Shown here in pieces: positions 13,084-24,800 of a stretch of DNA of 64,000 bases. The position numbers and the translations under genes were made by a program. Each line of letters opens with the position of its first letter. Position 1 is the stretch's first letter. The DNA is from Apostichopus japonicus. Lineage: Eukaryota > Echinodermata > Holothuroidea > Aspidochirotida > Stichopodidae. The notes under the pieces are model-generated. The model saw only the letters and a list, made by a program, of their open reading frames with translations. It searched no databases and was not told the DNA's origin. The stretch is taken from the NCBI RefSeq assembly GCF_037975245.1, contig NC_092576.1:3283501-3347500 (forward strand), in the 5' to 3' direction.

Positions 13084-13204
13084 GTAAGTACTAACTTCGT
13101 CAGTGCATTTTACAAGAATTTCAGTTTATTCACAGACCTTTCTAGAGAATTATCAAATGCTGTTTGTATTAGCATGTGTTGGACAGCTTTAGAAAGTGTC
13201 AAAA

Positions 13205-13265
13205 CAACATAGTGGGAATTTAGCAATCCGGGTTCGTATGTTCGATTCCGTCATCAACCGATAAT
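13205..13265 (+). repeat. Possible tRNA-derived SINE remnant
   Basis: Contains TTAGCAATCCGGGTTCG followed by GTTCGATTCC, a good RNA polymerase III B box. It shares the TTAGCAATC-GG word with the SINE at 33340-33480. No A box was found, and the element lies in an NLR-B intron. Confidence 0.35.
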
Positions 13266-13642
13266 TACCAATTAAGTTACTAAATTAATTATTGTTCTGC
13301 TCTCGTAAACTGTAAGTAATGCAAGATTTTCAGCACCCATGGAGTAGACCAATAATATAACACGTTATTTAATGAAGCTGTTAGATTAACGACCTACGTT
13401 GATAACATGTGCGTGCTCATTTACAGGCTTAGCGCACTGTCGACAACCGTTTTCTGACTGAGAAAAATCATAGAAGGAAATGAAATACCAGTAATAGTTT
13501 GAGATCGTGTAAAGGTTAATACATATCCTATATTTAATATATTTAAAGAAACATTATTAATCCTTAATTGAACAATTTGTTTACATATGATATTATTTTA
13601 TATGGATTCAATTCTGTTGTATGTCTTTCTTTACATCTATAG

Positions 13643-13719
13643 ATTTTCATTCTGCTTAATGCCTCGTCGTTTTAGTGACGTTTCCAGTCTATCAACGCTT
13701 CATGAAAAGAAAGTGCAAG
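13643..13719 (+). CDS. NLR-B exon: C-terminal module part c
   Basis: 77 nt, phase 2 in, phase 1 out, acceptor CATCTATAG, donor AAG|GTATTT. It encodes FSFCLMPRRFSDVSSLSTL, resembling the exon at 50629 (CDFCLLPSSIPLSALSGL) and equal in length to the exon at 41760. Confidence 0.65.
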
Positions 13720-13967
13720 GTATTTGCATCACATATCATTGTTATTGCCAGAGTAACCGAAAAAAAACATATACCTGGTAATCTGTATTGATATAATACT
13801 TCCTAGAAGTTGTATATGAGTTGAAAATAATAACAAACATCTGTGTAAAGGCTTAGTGTTATACACTTTTTTATTTGCAAATGATGTTATCATACGGTGT
13901 CATACGTTTAATCATGATATTTGTGTCTCTCGTATAATTAAGTCTACGTTTTTCTATTAATTTGTAG

Positions 13968-14026
13968 TTCTGTGGTATCCTTCACTCGTCTCCTTTCGTC
14001 TAAATCTACAAACTGGTTTTTGGGAG
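13968..14026 (+). CDS. NLR-B exon: C-terminal module part d
   Basis: 59 nt, phase 1 in, phase 0 out. It encodes LWYPSLVSFRLNLQTGFWE, matching LWPSHASQLDLQSGEWRK (42674) and the LDLKTGRW exon (54061). Confidence 0.7.
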
Positions 14027-14460
14027 GTAAGACTGTATACCAAACACAATAATTTTCTCACTCTAAATACATAATTAAGTATAAATATTATTGTATGTCA
14101 TGTTCATGGTACCTTTTTTGTTATTTTTGTTTTATTGTATGTTTTAGAACTGCCAATTATAAAACGTTATCATAAGAGTATACAAAAGAACGAACGAACG
14201 CCGTCTTCATCTATATCAAGGATCGCAAGTATGCGACGGTATATTTACATTGTAATATCAACATTCTAGTTAACATCTACAAAGTAATCATATGGTAATA
14301 CGGAATGCTTTAACCAATGACTTTTTTCGAAAAATTCACAAACCATGGCTTTAGGAAATGCACTTGAGTTATAGGGAGACGATGTTTTCACTTGACAAAA
14401 TCTTTTAAATATCATCGCTACTTCGAAAACTAAGCACATCATTTCTGTGTCGTTTTATAG

Positions 14461-14505
14461 CACACGAGTGGCAGCCAAATGACAGACGAGGAACTTGATA
14501 GGGAG
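14461..14505 (+). CDS. NLR-B tail micro-exon
   Basis: 45 nt, phase 0 both sides, acceptor TTTTATAG, donor GAG|GTAGGT. It encodes HTSGSQMTDEELDRE, related to the IGDKLTDADYTEE exon of NLR-A and its NLR-C equivalent. Confidence 0.65.
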
Positions 14506-15051
14506 GTAGGTGAAATAGTTTCAATACTGCTATAATATCCTTTGCTATCTGTTTCAGGATTGTAGGAGACAGTCCCACATCACCTCTCGTTGTACATAAC
14601 AGTTTAATGTAATGTATATGTAAAACGTATTTATAGAAAACTAGTCACTACATATCGTATCATCCTGCACGGAAGAGAGTACATTGATAGTTTTTCAGTT
14701 AGCAGAATAAATGATACGTCATAGGCATTAATTAGGTATTAATGAGTTTATTACAGACAGATTGTAATAAGAAACAAACATAGATACTCCGTCTCCATGC
14801 TTCTCGCGGAAGTGATTCGGTCTTATGCTTACATCGCCGCCGGATAATCAGATAAATCACTTGTGTTATTTAATTACCTCACGTCATACGCGGTGATGAT
14901 TCAAATATCCGTATATATATTGGTATAATGCTGAGTAAATAAACAATTTGCTTCTGGTCATAAGTAACATTGTTTACAAGAATGTCAAAAGTGTACTTAA
15001 ATGTATAAAAATGTTAATATAATTTTATTGATTTTGTTTCTTTTTTTTCAG

Positions 15052-15087
15052 ATTACAATGTGCAAAGAAATGTATCCATCCTTATAA
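15052..15087 (+). CDS. NLR-B terminal coding exon
   Basis: Acceptor is a long T run then CAG. It reads ITMCKEMYPSL then TAA (15085-15087). It corresponds to the fused position of the last two NLR-A/C exons but is shorter and lacks the PWQQE motif. Confidence 0.55.
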   Translation: MTMCKEMYPSL

Positions 15088-16890
15088 TGGGCATTGACTA
15101 TTATACAAGGACGCAGTGTAATTATCTTCTTATATAGCTGGAACATGACTACTAATTGCAGTTAACTATTAATTTACTTTCTATAATTCAAAGATGCAGT
15201 AGGGTTATTTTATTTATTATGTATCTCTTAAGAAAGTTAAATTTGATTTCAATAAGAAGGGATTTACACCTAAGAACACCGACTTGCTCTCAGAGTGATG
15301 AAGTCATAGTTTAACATCCGTAAAAGACTGGAACAATTCAACACGACTTAAAGCGACGCCGATGACGACTGACGAGATACCTGAATTGTTTTCCAGAACG
15401 CTTTCAACATGTTCAATATTTATGATCTTACAGGGTGAAAGAATCGTTGATGATCGGTTTTACATTTAAGTCTGGAGTGCTGTATCTATGTGGTCAAGTG
15501 AGAAATATGATATTTTGAGATTGGCGAATGATATTTAACTCAATCATCGTGATGTTGGTTTTGGTGACTAGGATGGCTCTGTGTTTTTGTCGTAACGATG
15601 ATGTTTCTGTTATTTTCAGTGCATATAAGTGTAAGCCTTTCTTACCGTAATTTCCAAATTTATGTTCTGATTTGTTCCTTCATTGTATAAAAGATTGACC
15701 ATTACACACCCTAAATAAGTGTGTAGTTTAAGTTCTGCAAGAGAATGACTTATCTATCAATTCCATCTCTATGCTAAGAAAGCGGGTTATTTAGCGATTC
15801 GTTTTTGTACCTATGAAATAGTTTACCAGGCCAATATCGAATTATGTTTAATGACTTAACAAGCGCTCTGGTACCATGTGTGGTATGAAAAGGACAGTTT
15901 TAGTTCTGGATGATGATATTAAGTGGAACATATTCTAAGCATTGTGGTGAATTTTTAAATGTATCTTTATGCTCGAAATTACGTTAGGGCTGAATGCTTT
16001 GTACCAAACTGAAATTGAAACAAAGCAGGTGTGATGTAAGAAGATGCTCACTAATATATACAACTTTCTTTGACGAAATTGGGATGCCTTAGCATATGAA
16101 TATTATAGTATGTGAGGTGTTGATACTTCACAACTTCTTAAGCAAAGTTGGAATCTTATCCAATCCAAGGTCAAAACAACATCAATTTAACAAAACAAAT
16201 TTGTTGTCAGTTTGCAACTATGACATCACAACTGTTTGCTTCAAATCCATTTATGGTACAAACTGTGACAATGTTAACTCTCAACATCTCAAAAACGCCA
16301 TGTAGCAAATTTCACCAGTTTGCTTGGTATATGTTCCTTTTTATTAGTCATAAACATAATTTCTTCTGGACAAACATATTAAAATAAGATTCCTATGTTC
16401 TCATATTAATCGTGGTTTATTTAGATCTTTAAATTAAAGGAATTTGATACTACAGATTGCATGTCTTTAATATTTACCATAAATACACATAAAGTACACA
16501 GAGTATAAAATATAGTACTTGTCAAATATTGTAAAGACATTAGCGGTCTCGATTAATGGTTTAAAGGAACCATGTTGTATCGTCTACTCTTGCCTTTTCC
16601 AACCTCTCGCATAAAGGTTCATATAAAGGAATAAACTTAACAAGATACTTTCTTATTAAGACTCCTCCTTTTATGGAGTAATACAAATGTAACATAAAAT
16701 GCAGCTGATTACGTAATCGTTCGAGATATCTACAAAGAAATAGTTCTGTCATTTCTTTGTTGTTGTGTAATTGGTCTTTGCATTGTTTAAATGTTATGAC
16801 TTACTTCTATTCTCCAGATGGCTATTAATACAAAATCTGGTATAAACTTCACCTACTAACGTAATTACACAACTGATGAAATGACTTCCA
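15088..16890. other. Intergenic, NLR-B to transposon
   Basis: AT-rich sequence with only short unsupported frames. No repeat or gene recognised. Confidence 0.5.
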
Positions 16891-17206
16891 TACACTCTAA
16901 AAACAAAAGAGTGAACTTTTCACTCTTTTCACGGAGTGAAAAAAATTTAACTCCAAAGGAGCGGAAATTCACTCCATTAGACAACAGAAATCTTCGTATT
17001 TCAAAGCTAAAGTACTTAATATTCACTCTTTACAAAGGAGTGAACAAATGAGCCAATCAAATGCTAAGAACGCTCACTCTTACTTTGGAGTGAAGGATCA
17101 ACCAATCAGTCAGTACGCGTTTCTTCGAATACAGAAATATTTGTAGTTACGCCATTTTTTTTACTCGTTTGCCTTCGCTCGTTCTTGTCGTTTTACATCT
17201 TAAAAC

Positions 17207-17270
17207 ATGTCAGTTTCGCAGTGGCTTGAAGAAAGCGGATTTGGACGTGATGGTATTCAGTTGTTTGGAG
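17207..17270 (+). CDS. Possible first exon, SAM-domain-like start, of a transposon gene
   Basis: ATG at 17207 opens MSVSQWLEESGFGRDGIQLF and stops at a clear donor, GGAG|GTAAGG. The WLEESGFGRDGIQLF pattern resembles the first helices of a SAM domain (QWL..IGL..Y...F), a resemblance and not a proven match. A similar word, TTGTTTGGAG, recurs at 17451-17460 and a GGAGGTAAGG donor at 17536-17545, so this exon end was duplicated. The rest of the domain was not found in frame nearby. Confidence 0.4.
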
Positions 17271-17460
17271 GTAAGGTTAACAAGCAAATGTTGAAAGAAC
17301 GTGAAATTATATAGAATTTAGAAGGTTGCCATGGCCGCAGGTCGTCGTTGCCTACAGTCGATTGGCTAGGCTCTTAAACGTTACGCTTAACAGTGTAGCG
17401 GAAACATTTAACATTAGGCTTGGTACCATACACATTAACACATTGGCTAGTTGTTTGGAG

Positions 17461-17532
17461 GCACAGGCATTCGTAACGTTATGTAGGTGTATAGTATATA
17501 AACACGCCTACATAACGTTACGAGTGCCTGTG
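17461..17532. repeat. 30-bp-arm hairpin inside the transposon
   Basis: Left arm 17461-17490 and right arm 17503-17532 are inverted copies matching at about 27 of 30 positions around a 12-bp loop. The hairpin separates the TTGTTTGGAG end of the duplicated exon from a TTCGGAGGTAAGG donor-like copy. Confidence 0.85.
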
Positions 17533-17990
17533 TTCGGAGGTAAGGCCTATGCCTAAGGCTAATGTTAGGCCTATGAGTAATGGGCCAGAAGTTAATGCAG
17601 CTAAGGTCAAGGAATTGTTTTTTCTTAATGAACGTTTTCCTTAATGATTTTTTGTTATTTCACGTATCAAGATGTAACGTCACAAACTGAAACAGAGACA
17701 GCAGAATTACCAGGTTGTTTTTGGATACATTTATTCACAGGTGGAAAATTCGGAATAAGGGGAAATTTCCTGAAAGAAAATTACAAAATAATAGTAGAAA
17801 CAATCAACTTCGGACGACAAACAATTGCAATGTTCAATCACAACTATCATGAATAGCAATAGCTAATAATATATATGTATGTCCCTCTTTACAAAGTTCA
17901 AAAGGTCTATATCAATTTAACCTCAATATACGGGAGAAAAATACTACATGGCATTAAGGTTAAATAGCATTTACAGTACAAACAATTCAG

Positions 17991-18546
17991 GTATGTTTAT
18001 GGTCCTACGCAGCTGAGAAAGAAACTTATGCCAAAAGATTGCATGACCTTCTAACCCCTTAAAAGCGAATATCCGAAGAGAGTTACAAATGCCTATACAC
18101 AGTGTATGGACATAGCAAATGAAACACCCTCCAAAGCAAACACAAGATTCATCTACTTTAAGATGGGTACTATCTGTGATGTTGATCGAGTAACTTCTTC
18201 ATTCATAGTACAGACAGCAATGAGTAATAATGTAGAAAACCAGTCAGGGTCTGAAAGGAATATCAATAATTAACAACGTTGCCCTTTACCAGTTAATTAT
18301 ACAACAAAGATGTATCCCCTTTCACTATTTAATTCACAAGGGAATACAAAATTAATATGGACAGAAAATAGAATTAATCTATCAACTGTGTTGGAAAATC
18401 TGAATGATTGCTTACAACAGGGATGTTAATGGTCCTATGCAGCAGAGAGAGAAACTTATGCCAAAAGATTGATTGAACTTCTAACCCCTAAAAGGGAATA
18501 TCCTAAGAGCGTTATATATGACTACACACAGTGTATTGTTCTGTTA
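17991..18546 (+). pseudogene. Two degraded copies of a transposon coding segment
   Basis: A segment of about 120 bp occurs at about 17991-18110 and again at 18422-18546. Both translate as WSYAAE-ETYAKRL--LLTP, and the second continues KREYPKSV and YTQC. The first has a stop after LLTP and needs a frame change to reach EYPKRV...YTQC. The first copy follows a CAG acceptor-like site. I read them as remnants of the element's own protein; the family is not recognised. Confidence 0.5.
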
Positions 18547-19099
18547 GTGCAGTACCAAAGGTAAGGACCATTTGTTGTGTTTGGTGTAAAGGTTATTACC
18601 CTTCCTGCTTCAACTGTTGGATAGTTTTTAATAGACAAAATTGATAGTGATGTAAAGACGTTATTTTGTCAACTAAAGTGTACCACAGAATTATAAACTA
18701 AAAAAATCTGTCCATTATATCCATAACTACACATTTTTAACTGGGTAATAATGATTTGAAATAACTTTGTCGTTTCAGGTAGGCTGTGTGCACCAACGTT
18801 GGCCAATTTGTTAAGGAGAAGCCCCTGAAGTGTACCCAACCCAACCCATTTTTGATTCAACAAGCTCACCAGTTTGGGACTCCATCACAGTTGCAATTGG
18901 CAGGATTTTTAAATTTCATTTGTTTTAATATTCATTTTGCCATTCCATTAACAACATTTTACAATTATATTTTTGAAGGGCTAATATTTAAGGTGCATAG
19001 TAAGACCAGATAAGGTAAGGCCAAAGGTTAGGTCTCTGAATGTTTCTCTGGCAAATGTGTGAGCATTCATAGATTCAAAGATTAAAGGTATGTAGACAG

Positions 19100-19159
19100 G
19101 TAGCTATTACTTCAGTTGAAATATCATAACCCCCCCCCCCCCCAAAAAAAAATAAAGTA

Positions 19160-19204
<45 letters not shown>

Positions 19205-19255
19205 TTTTTTGGGTGGGGGGGGGTGGTTTATGATATTTCAACTGAAGAAATAGCA
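19100..19255. repeat. Inverted repeat around a poly-C / (TA)n / poly-G core
   Basis: The word GCTATTACTTCAGTTGAAAT, continuing to ATCATAACCCC, at about 19102-19140 is mirrored at about 19217-19253, with about 28 of 30 positions matching. Between lie a C run, an A run, (TA)n at about 19160-19202 and a G run. The whole can fold into one long hairpin. Confidence 0.85.
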
Positions 19256-19671
19256 CCCTGTCAGAGGGGTTATGACATTTTGCTATCAAATTTTGTCAGC
19301 TTAAAATTAAAGTGGATATTACTTGAAAAGTGCAGCTGCTATTTTGACTTTTTCAGAGACCATCTTACTCAGAATTTCATACACTTCTATATGAATGGGA
19401 ACTTTGACCTGTCTGTTTACCTTTAAATTCCAACCTTGGTTATTCTTTATTAACAAGTTTGATAGTTTTAAGAAGCATATGAAGGTATGTTTTATTCATT
19501 ACGTACTGCTATGTTAGTAATTAAAAGGTTTAATTTAACCTTTAATGAATGATGCATTCTTTGTAAAGGAATTATTCAATAGCATATTATGAACTCAAAA
19601 TTTAGACTACTTGACTAACTTTCTATTTTGATATATTTTTCATTCATCTTTATTACTTTACATGGTACCAA

Positions 19672-21892
19672 TTAGAGCGGGAGCCCAGAGGGTTTGGTTA
19701 GCTGGGAAGGTAACCAATTGCCTTGTACGTCACAATGTTCACAGTGCATTCCTGTATATGAAACCAGACGACTGGCAAACCGGCTGTGGTGGGTGTGGCT
19801 GGGAGAGCAATTTTAAAGTCACCTAATAGCTAACCTAGATCAGCTTTCATGGTAACCACATCAAAGTAAGTACAATGTGTCAGGTATGGCCCCAAGAGCA
19901 ACAAATGGCCATCGCCAGTAATTATTGGTGGTGGGGTACCCCTGCCAGTCATCAATAATTGACCCCTCACGGCTGACCTAGGTCAGCTCACGAGGTAACC
20001 AATTGAAACCTACTGGAAAATGATGGTTAGGACTTCAGATACAAGGGATGGGCATTGCCAGTGATTTTTATTGGTGGGGTACCCCTGCCAGTACAACCCC
20101 AAAATGCCCCTCCATTGTCCCAATTGTCAATTGTACTAAAAACAGTGAACAAATTAAAGTTTACCTCTAATAATAGGTCTTCATATAAAGTTATTACACA
20201 TACTGACATAGGGGAGGGTTATAAAAAGTCATAACTTCTTTCTTTCATGGCATGGAAGTTTTTATTCACAGTGGTTATCGAGAGGTCAAAGTCAATGATC
20301 AGAGTTTATATATAGTCCGCTCAAAGAAACCAAGTTTCAGGTCATAGGTCGTAGATTATTGTTTTATGGTTTTTCACAAAAAATGTCCCCATGCTAAAAG
20401 AAATTGGAATGGCAACAAAAATCACAAACAGTGAATCATTCACCAGATTAATATATTTTTCCTTGACCCCTGGAAACAGGCTGGTGACACTGGCATGGAC
20501 CACGTGTTTCAATCAGACAATCACCTTGGCATTAGTAAAGCTACGGTAACTTGAACGGACCACTTCAGAACAGCTGAATGAAATGAACGTAGACTGTCAA
20601 GAACATACTTCCTGAATAACCACACAGGTTGTATTCAGTCATTTGAGGCCACCTATGAGTGGTTACACTGTATCTGGGGTGTTTCGGGGAGTCTTGGGGT
20701 GTGAGCTATAATATAATGTGAGACAGTGGTTGGAGATGTTGGGACAATGGACAGGGGTACCCCACCAGTGGAAATTACTGGAAATGACTCTCCTTAAATC
20801 TGGAGTACTACCTATCATTTTCCAGTAGTTTTCAATTGGTTACACCATAAGCTCACCTAGGTTAATAAGGGGGGGGGGGGCGGACTCTGGCAGTGGTACC
20901 CCACCAATATAAATTACTGGAAATGCCCATCCCTTACATATAGAATCCTGCCAATCATTTTCCAGTAGTTTTTAACTGGTTACATCATGAGCTGACCTAG
21001 GTCAATGACGGGAGGGGCATTTTGGGGGTCTACTGGCAGGGGGACCCACTATTATAAATTACTGGAAATGCCCATCCCTTACATATAGAGTCCTGCCAAT
21101 CATTTTCCAGTAGGTTTCAACTGGTTACTTCATGAGCTGACCTAGGTCAATGAGGGGATGGGCATTTTGGGGGTCTACTGGCAGGGGTACCCCACCAATA
21201 TAAATTACTGGAAATGCCCATCCCTTACCTATAGAGTCCTGCCAATCATTTTCCAGTAGTTTTCAACTGGTTACTTCATGAGCTGACCTAGGTCAATGAG
21301 GGGGAGGGGCATTTTGGGGGTCTACTGGCAGGGGTACCCCACCAATATAAATTCCTGGAAATGCCCATTCCTTACACATAGAGTCCTGCCAAATCATTTT
21401 CCAGTAGTTTTCAACTAGTTACTTCATGAGCTGACCTAGGTCAATGAGGGGAAGGGCATTTTGGGGGTCTACTGGCAGGGGTACCCCACCAATAAAAATC
21501 ACTGGCAATGCCCATCCCTTGTATCTGAAATCCTAACCATCATTTTCCAGTAGGTTTCAACTGGTTACCTCGTGAGCTGACCTAGGTCAGCCGTGAGGGG
21601 TCAATTATTGATGACTGGCAGGGGTACCCCACCACCAATAATTACTGGCGATGGCCATTTGTTGCTCTTGGGGCCATACCTGACACATTGTACTTACTTT
21701 GATGTGGTTACCATGAAAGCTGATCTAGGTTAGCTATTAGGTGACTTTAAAATTGCTCTCCCAGCCACACCCACCACAGCCGGTTTGCCAGTCGTCTGGT
21801 TTCATATACAGGAATGCACTGTGAACATTGTGATGTACAAGGCAATTGGTTACCTTCCCAGCTAACCAAACCCTCTGGGCTCCCGGTCTAAA
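19672..21892. mobile_element. Fold-back element with ~410-bp terminal inverted repeats
   Basis: About 19672-20090 and 21480-21892 are long, nearly identical inverted copies, both ending in CGGGAGCCCAGAGGG outwards. The centre, about 20740-21480, holds a tandem array. No coding sequence seen. It lies nested in the CACTCT element. Its termini do not match a superfamily I know, and I could not fix a target duplication. Confidence 0.85.
20740..21480. repeat. Tandem array, period about 146 bp, about 5 copies
   Basis: The landmark GTCTACTGGCAGGGG appears at 21028, 21173, 21320 and 21467 (spacing 145, 147, 147), with an older copy starting near 20740. Each unit has GGGGTACCCCACC, TTACTGGAAATGCCCATCCC, ATCATTTTCCAGTAG and GAGCTGACCTAGGTCAATGA. 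The GACCTAGGTCA palindrome recurs in every unit and in the terminal repeats. Confidence 0.9.
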
Positions 21893-24800
21893 TGCATCTG
21901 TTTAAAAATTGGACACTCTTAGACTGTTTTCAGACGCCACCATTATTTTGAACTTTGAAACTCTGTTATGAGTACCCTATAACATGAAATTCTTTTAGGT
22001 GGGTATTGTTTTCAAAAAGCAAATTGAATTGTTGTGATCCAATTCCCATAGTTAAAATATTTAGATATTTTTTTTTATTTAAATATATTTACTAGTGCCT
22101 TAATATGAATTAATAATACGTGGTATGTACTGAGTTAATTTCCTTTCAAATGTTTGCATAAATTACTATTCTAAACCTAAAAGTGTTGCCACCCAGAGGG
22201 TTGACGGGTTTAGATGTACATAGGATGGAGCGTTTAATTACTATCTGTCAGGAATTAACCATTTTGCTGTAAAATATCGGTTCACCAGTCATAAACAGTA
22301 GTATCCCAGTGTGATTGTTGTTCTTCATACATTTTTCACAGATTTATAAAGACGCCAAAACGAGTTCGAAAATGATAAATGTTTGCATATTGCAAATTGA
22401 AATTGTAAGATTGAGTTATTTGCAAAAACATTTTTGAGGTATTGCCAGCACACTCTGGTACATGTTTCATAGACATAACTAGAATTATTTTTTAATTATA
22501 AGAAAATCACATTTGTATGAGAGGAACATACAAGTGGGGTGAGTGAATCATTCATTGCATATTTTTGTGCCTTTGTATGTTTGTAATTTTGCTTCATTCT
22601 GTGTTTGTATATGAAACTTGGTATCATTTTCACTATTTAATATATATTTAGCACCATAAATTGTTGTCTTTGTCCTTTTTTATATTTGTTAACGGTGTCT
22701 AAATCTAGTTAATCGTCTTATCATCAGCGTAGTAGCCCATTCCATTGTCTTGATCTTTGGATGCATCCTTGTTTAGCAATATTTCTGTGAATAGATAGGG
22801 CCTTTCCATTGAGTCTCAAACTCATTCTATCAATCCCGTCCCTCAAAATCAGCTGTAAAATATCATTAACTCTTTAAAGAGTGAAATTCACTCTTTTAAA
22901 AGAGTGATTCTCACTCTTTCTAGAGTGAAAAAGCCCACTCTTTCAGAGTGAATAGCTCACTCTTTGAAGGAGTGAACATTCTCACTCTTTTGAAAGAGTG
23001 AATTTCACTCTTCATGGAGTGATCACTCACTACACTCTCAGAAAGAGTGAGAATTCACTCCAAACGAGTGAAAATTCACTCCTTTGTTTTTAGAGTGTAT
23101 ATAGCCATGTATTTACCTCTAAAGCAAGTTCTTAACTATTTCCAATACTCTGACCTCTTAGCAATGAAGAAAAAAAAACATATCTTCATCATTAAAAATT
23201 TAGACATGGATTCAGGGCGTACCTACTCGTTTGTAACACTTGTTCGTTGTATGATATTGGCTAATATTCATAGTAAGGTATGCATGAAAACGTAAAATAT
23301 GTTTACTCTTATTAAATCTGTAGTTTTTTTTTTTTGGGGGGGGGAGGGTGTGGCAATGGACTTTGCCTCACTTGGTGGTAAGCAATCTGTATAAGCACAC
23401 ACTCATATAATGTCAATACTTTATTATCTGTTTATTATCTTTAATAGAAGCAGTGCTCGGTACTGTATGGTACAGATTCAAAGACGGGAAGAAAGACATA
23501 TCTTAAAGTTAAATGTATAAACTGAATATTTAATATTCATTTAAATGTCGCCAACAACTCTCTGTATTTTGTTTATGACGTAGATACTTATCTAAAGACA
23601 ACATTTGTTTCTAATAAGAAGAACTCGGCGTAACTTTAATAGTAAAACATGTCGTTTTTATTTCTACTACGCCCATTCATTGTGTGGTGTTTTTTATATA
23701 TGAAATGATGTTACTGCAATTGTCCTTTCAATAGCTTCATTGTCCAACATATTGAACTCACTAACTATTGGCCTGTGTCTCGCGATGAATGGACCAATTA
23801 AAATAAGATTTTTGTAACAATGCAATTAACTTAATCACTACTCTTTAAGAGTACAATAACACACTATTGCATGGACTCAGTCTGTTTATGCAAACGACAT
23901 GATGCAGGATAAGATATGAAAATATTTCCATGCATCTCGTCCAACATTAACAACCCATATGTCCTTCTAAAACCATAATTTTTGACGATTACTACCGATC
24001 TAGTGTGAACTTCTCCTGGCAAAATGTCACAAACTCGTCCCATCACGTGAATTGTTTACCTTAATACTATATTTAACTCTAAATATGGTTGTTCTTATCT
24101 AAGGAGATTCGTTTTTATTGACTTTGCGTTTACAATCTTTTTGAGACGAGCGATATAGCAAATATTTTACCATGGTGTGAAGATATGAGAGCTGATATAA
24201 TCATATTGACGAATATTAACTCGTTGAACTTTGAGACTTTCTTAAGCTGTTCGTGCAACAATGCAAGCAGTATAGCGTGTATACCATTATAAGGCGAAAG
24301 ACGCAAAGTTGTGCAATGCAAACGAGATTTGCACGGTGCATATAAATCCTTTCAAAGCTTACGAGAAAAACTTGATAGTAATGCATTCTTTGAATGACTC
24401 CTGCTACCACCCGAAGCCACAACCCCCCCCCCCCCCCCCTCCCCTCTGGAACCAGTCTTAGGTAGATTAGAATGATTTAAAGCTGAGGTTTTTATTCAAA
24501 CCTGATCGTCATGACATGAAGCCAGGTATGTTACATAAAAATGAATTGTCACATTAGTTATCCAAGTTTGCTCTCAAATTTCCCAAAAGTTCAGATATTT
24601 TCCAACCGACGAAATTTAAGACAATTATGCTGAATGTGTGATACAAAAATAGCCTGTTAGTGAAATCTTCAATCTTGATCTTAATCTAGCGGTCTCCGAA
24701 TATTTTCATGCCTATTATTATTATTACATGCTTTGATAAACTGGAAAATGCACACATGACATGAAATATATTTACGTGTCACATGACTAGTCACAGTTTG

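Larger units (their letters stand above)
11379..15087 (+). pseudogene. NLR-B: NACHT receptor with damaged ATPase region and intact 3' exons
   Basis: The large exon (11379-12651) matches the NLR-C NACHT exon from just after the P-loop (TVQLARDW against TLQLAYDW) to its end. A P-loop with Lys is not readable: the aligned GGCAAA is GGCAAT and the frame is broken. Frames then run 3 (to about 11570), 1 (LDVVDEYID, the Walker B-like site, to 11652), 2 (NDILAIIEEEIF, 11651-11686) and 1 again to 12651. The last two shifts compensate around an A run. No counterpart of the N-terminal exon or the pre-NACHT segment was found. Five further exons, 12875-13083, 13643-13719, 13968-14026, 14461-14505 and 15052-15087, keep the NLR-C phase pattern 0-2-1-0-0 and add 141 codons plus stop. 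Assembly errors could mimic the shifts, but not the missing N-terminus. Confidence 0.75.
16891..23099 (+). mobile_element. 6.2-kb DNA-transposon-like element with CACTCT termini
   Basis: The left end reads TA-CACTCTAAAAACAAAAGAG. The reverse complement of the right end (to 23099) reads TA-CACTCTAAAAACAAAGGAG, so the two are terminal inverted repeats with TA outside. Both ends carry clusters of subterminal words TTCACTCTTT and AAAGAGTGAA: 16910-17095 at the left, 22875-23095 at the right. Subterminal clusters are typical of EnSpm/CMC and some other cut-and-paste elements; the TA flank differs from the 2-3-bp duplications of CMC, so I leave the superfamily open. Inside are a possible SAM-like first exon, degraded coding fragments, a hairpin, a microsatellite hairpin and a nested fold-back element. 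It is probably non-autonomous now. Confidence 0.7.

Noticed and set aside
14148-14230. Possible extra NLR-B exon after TTTTAG (LPIIKRYHKSIQKNERTPS)
   Set aside because: The phase 0 needed from the previous exon hits a stop at once, and the donor would not join the next exon in phase.
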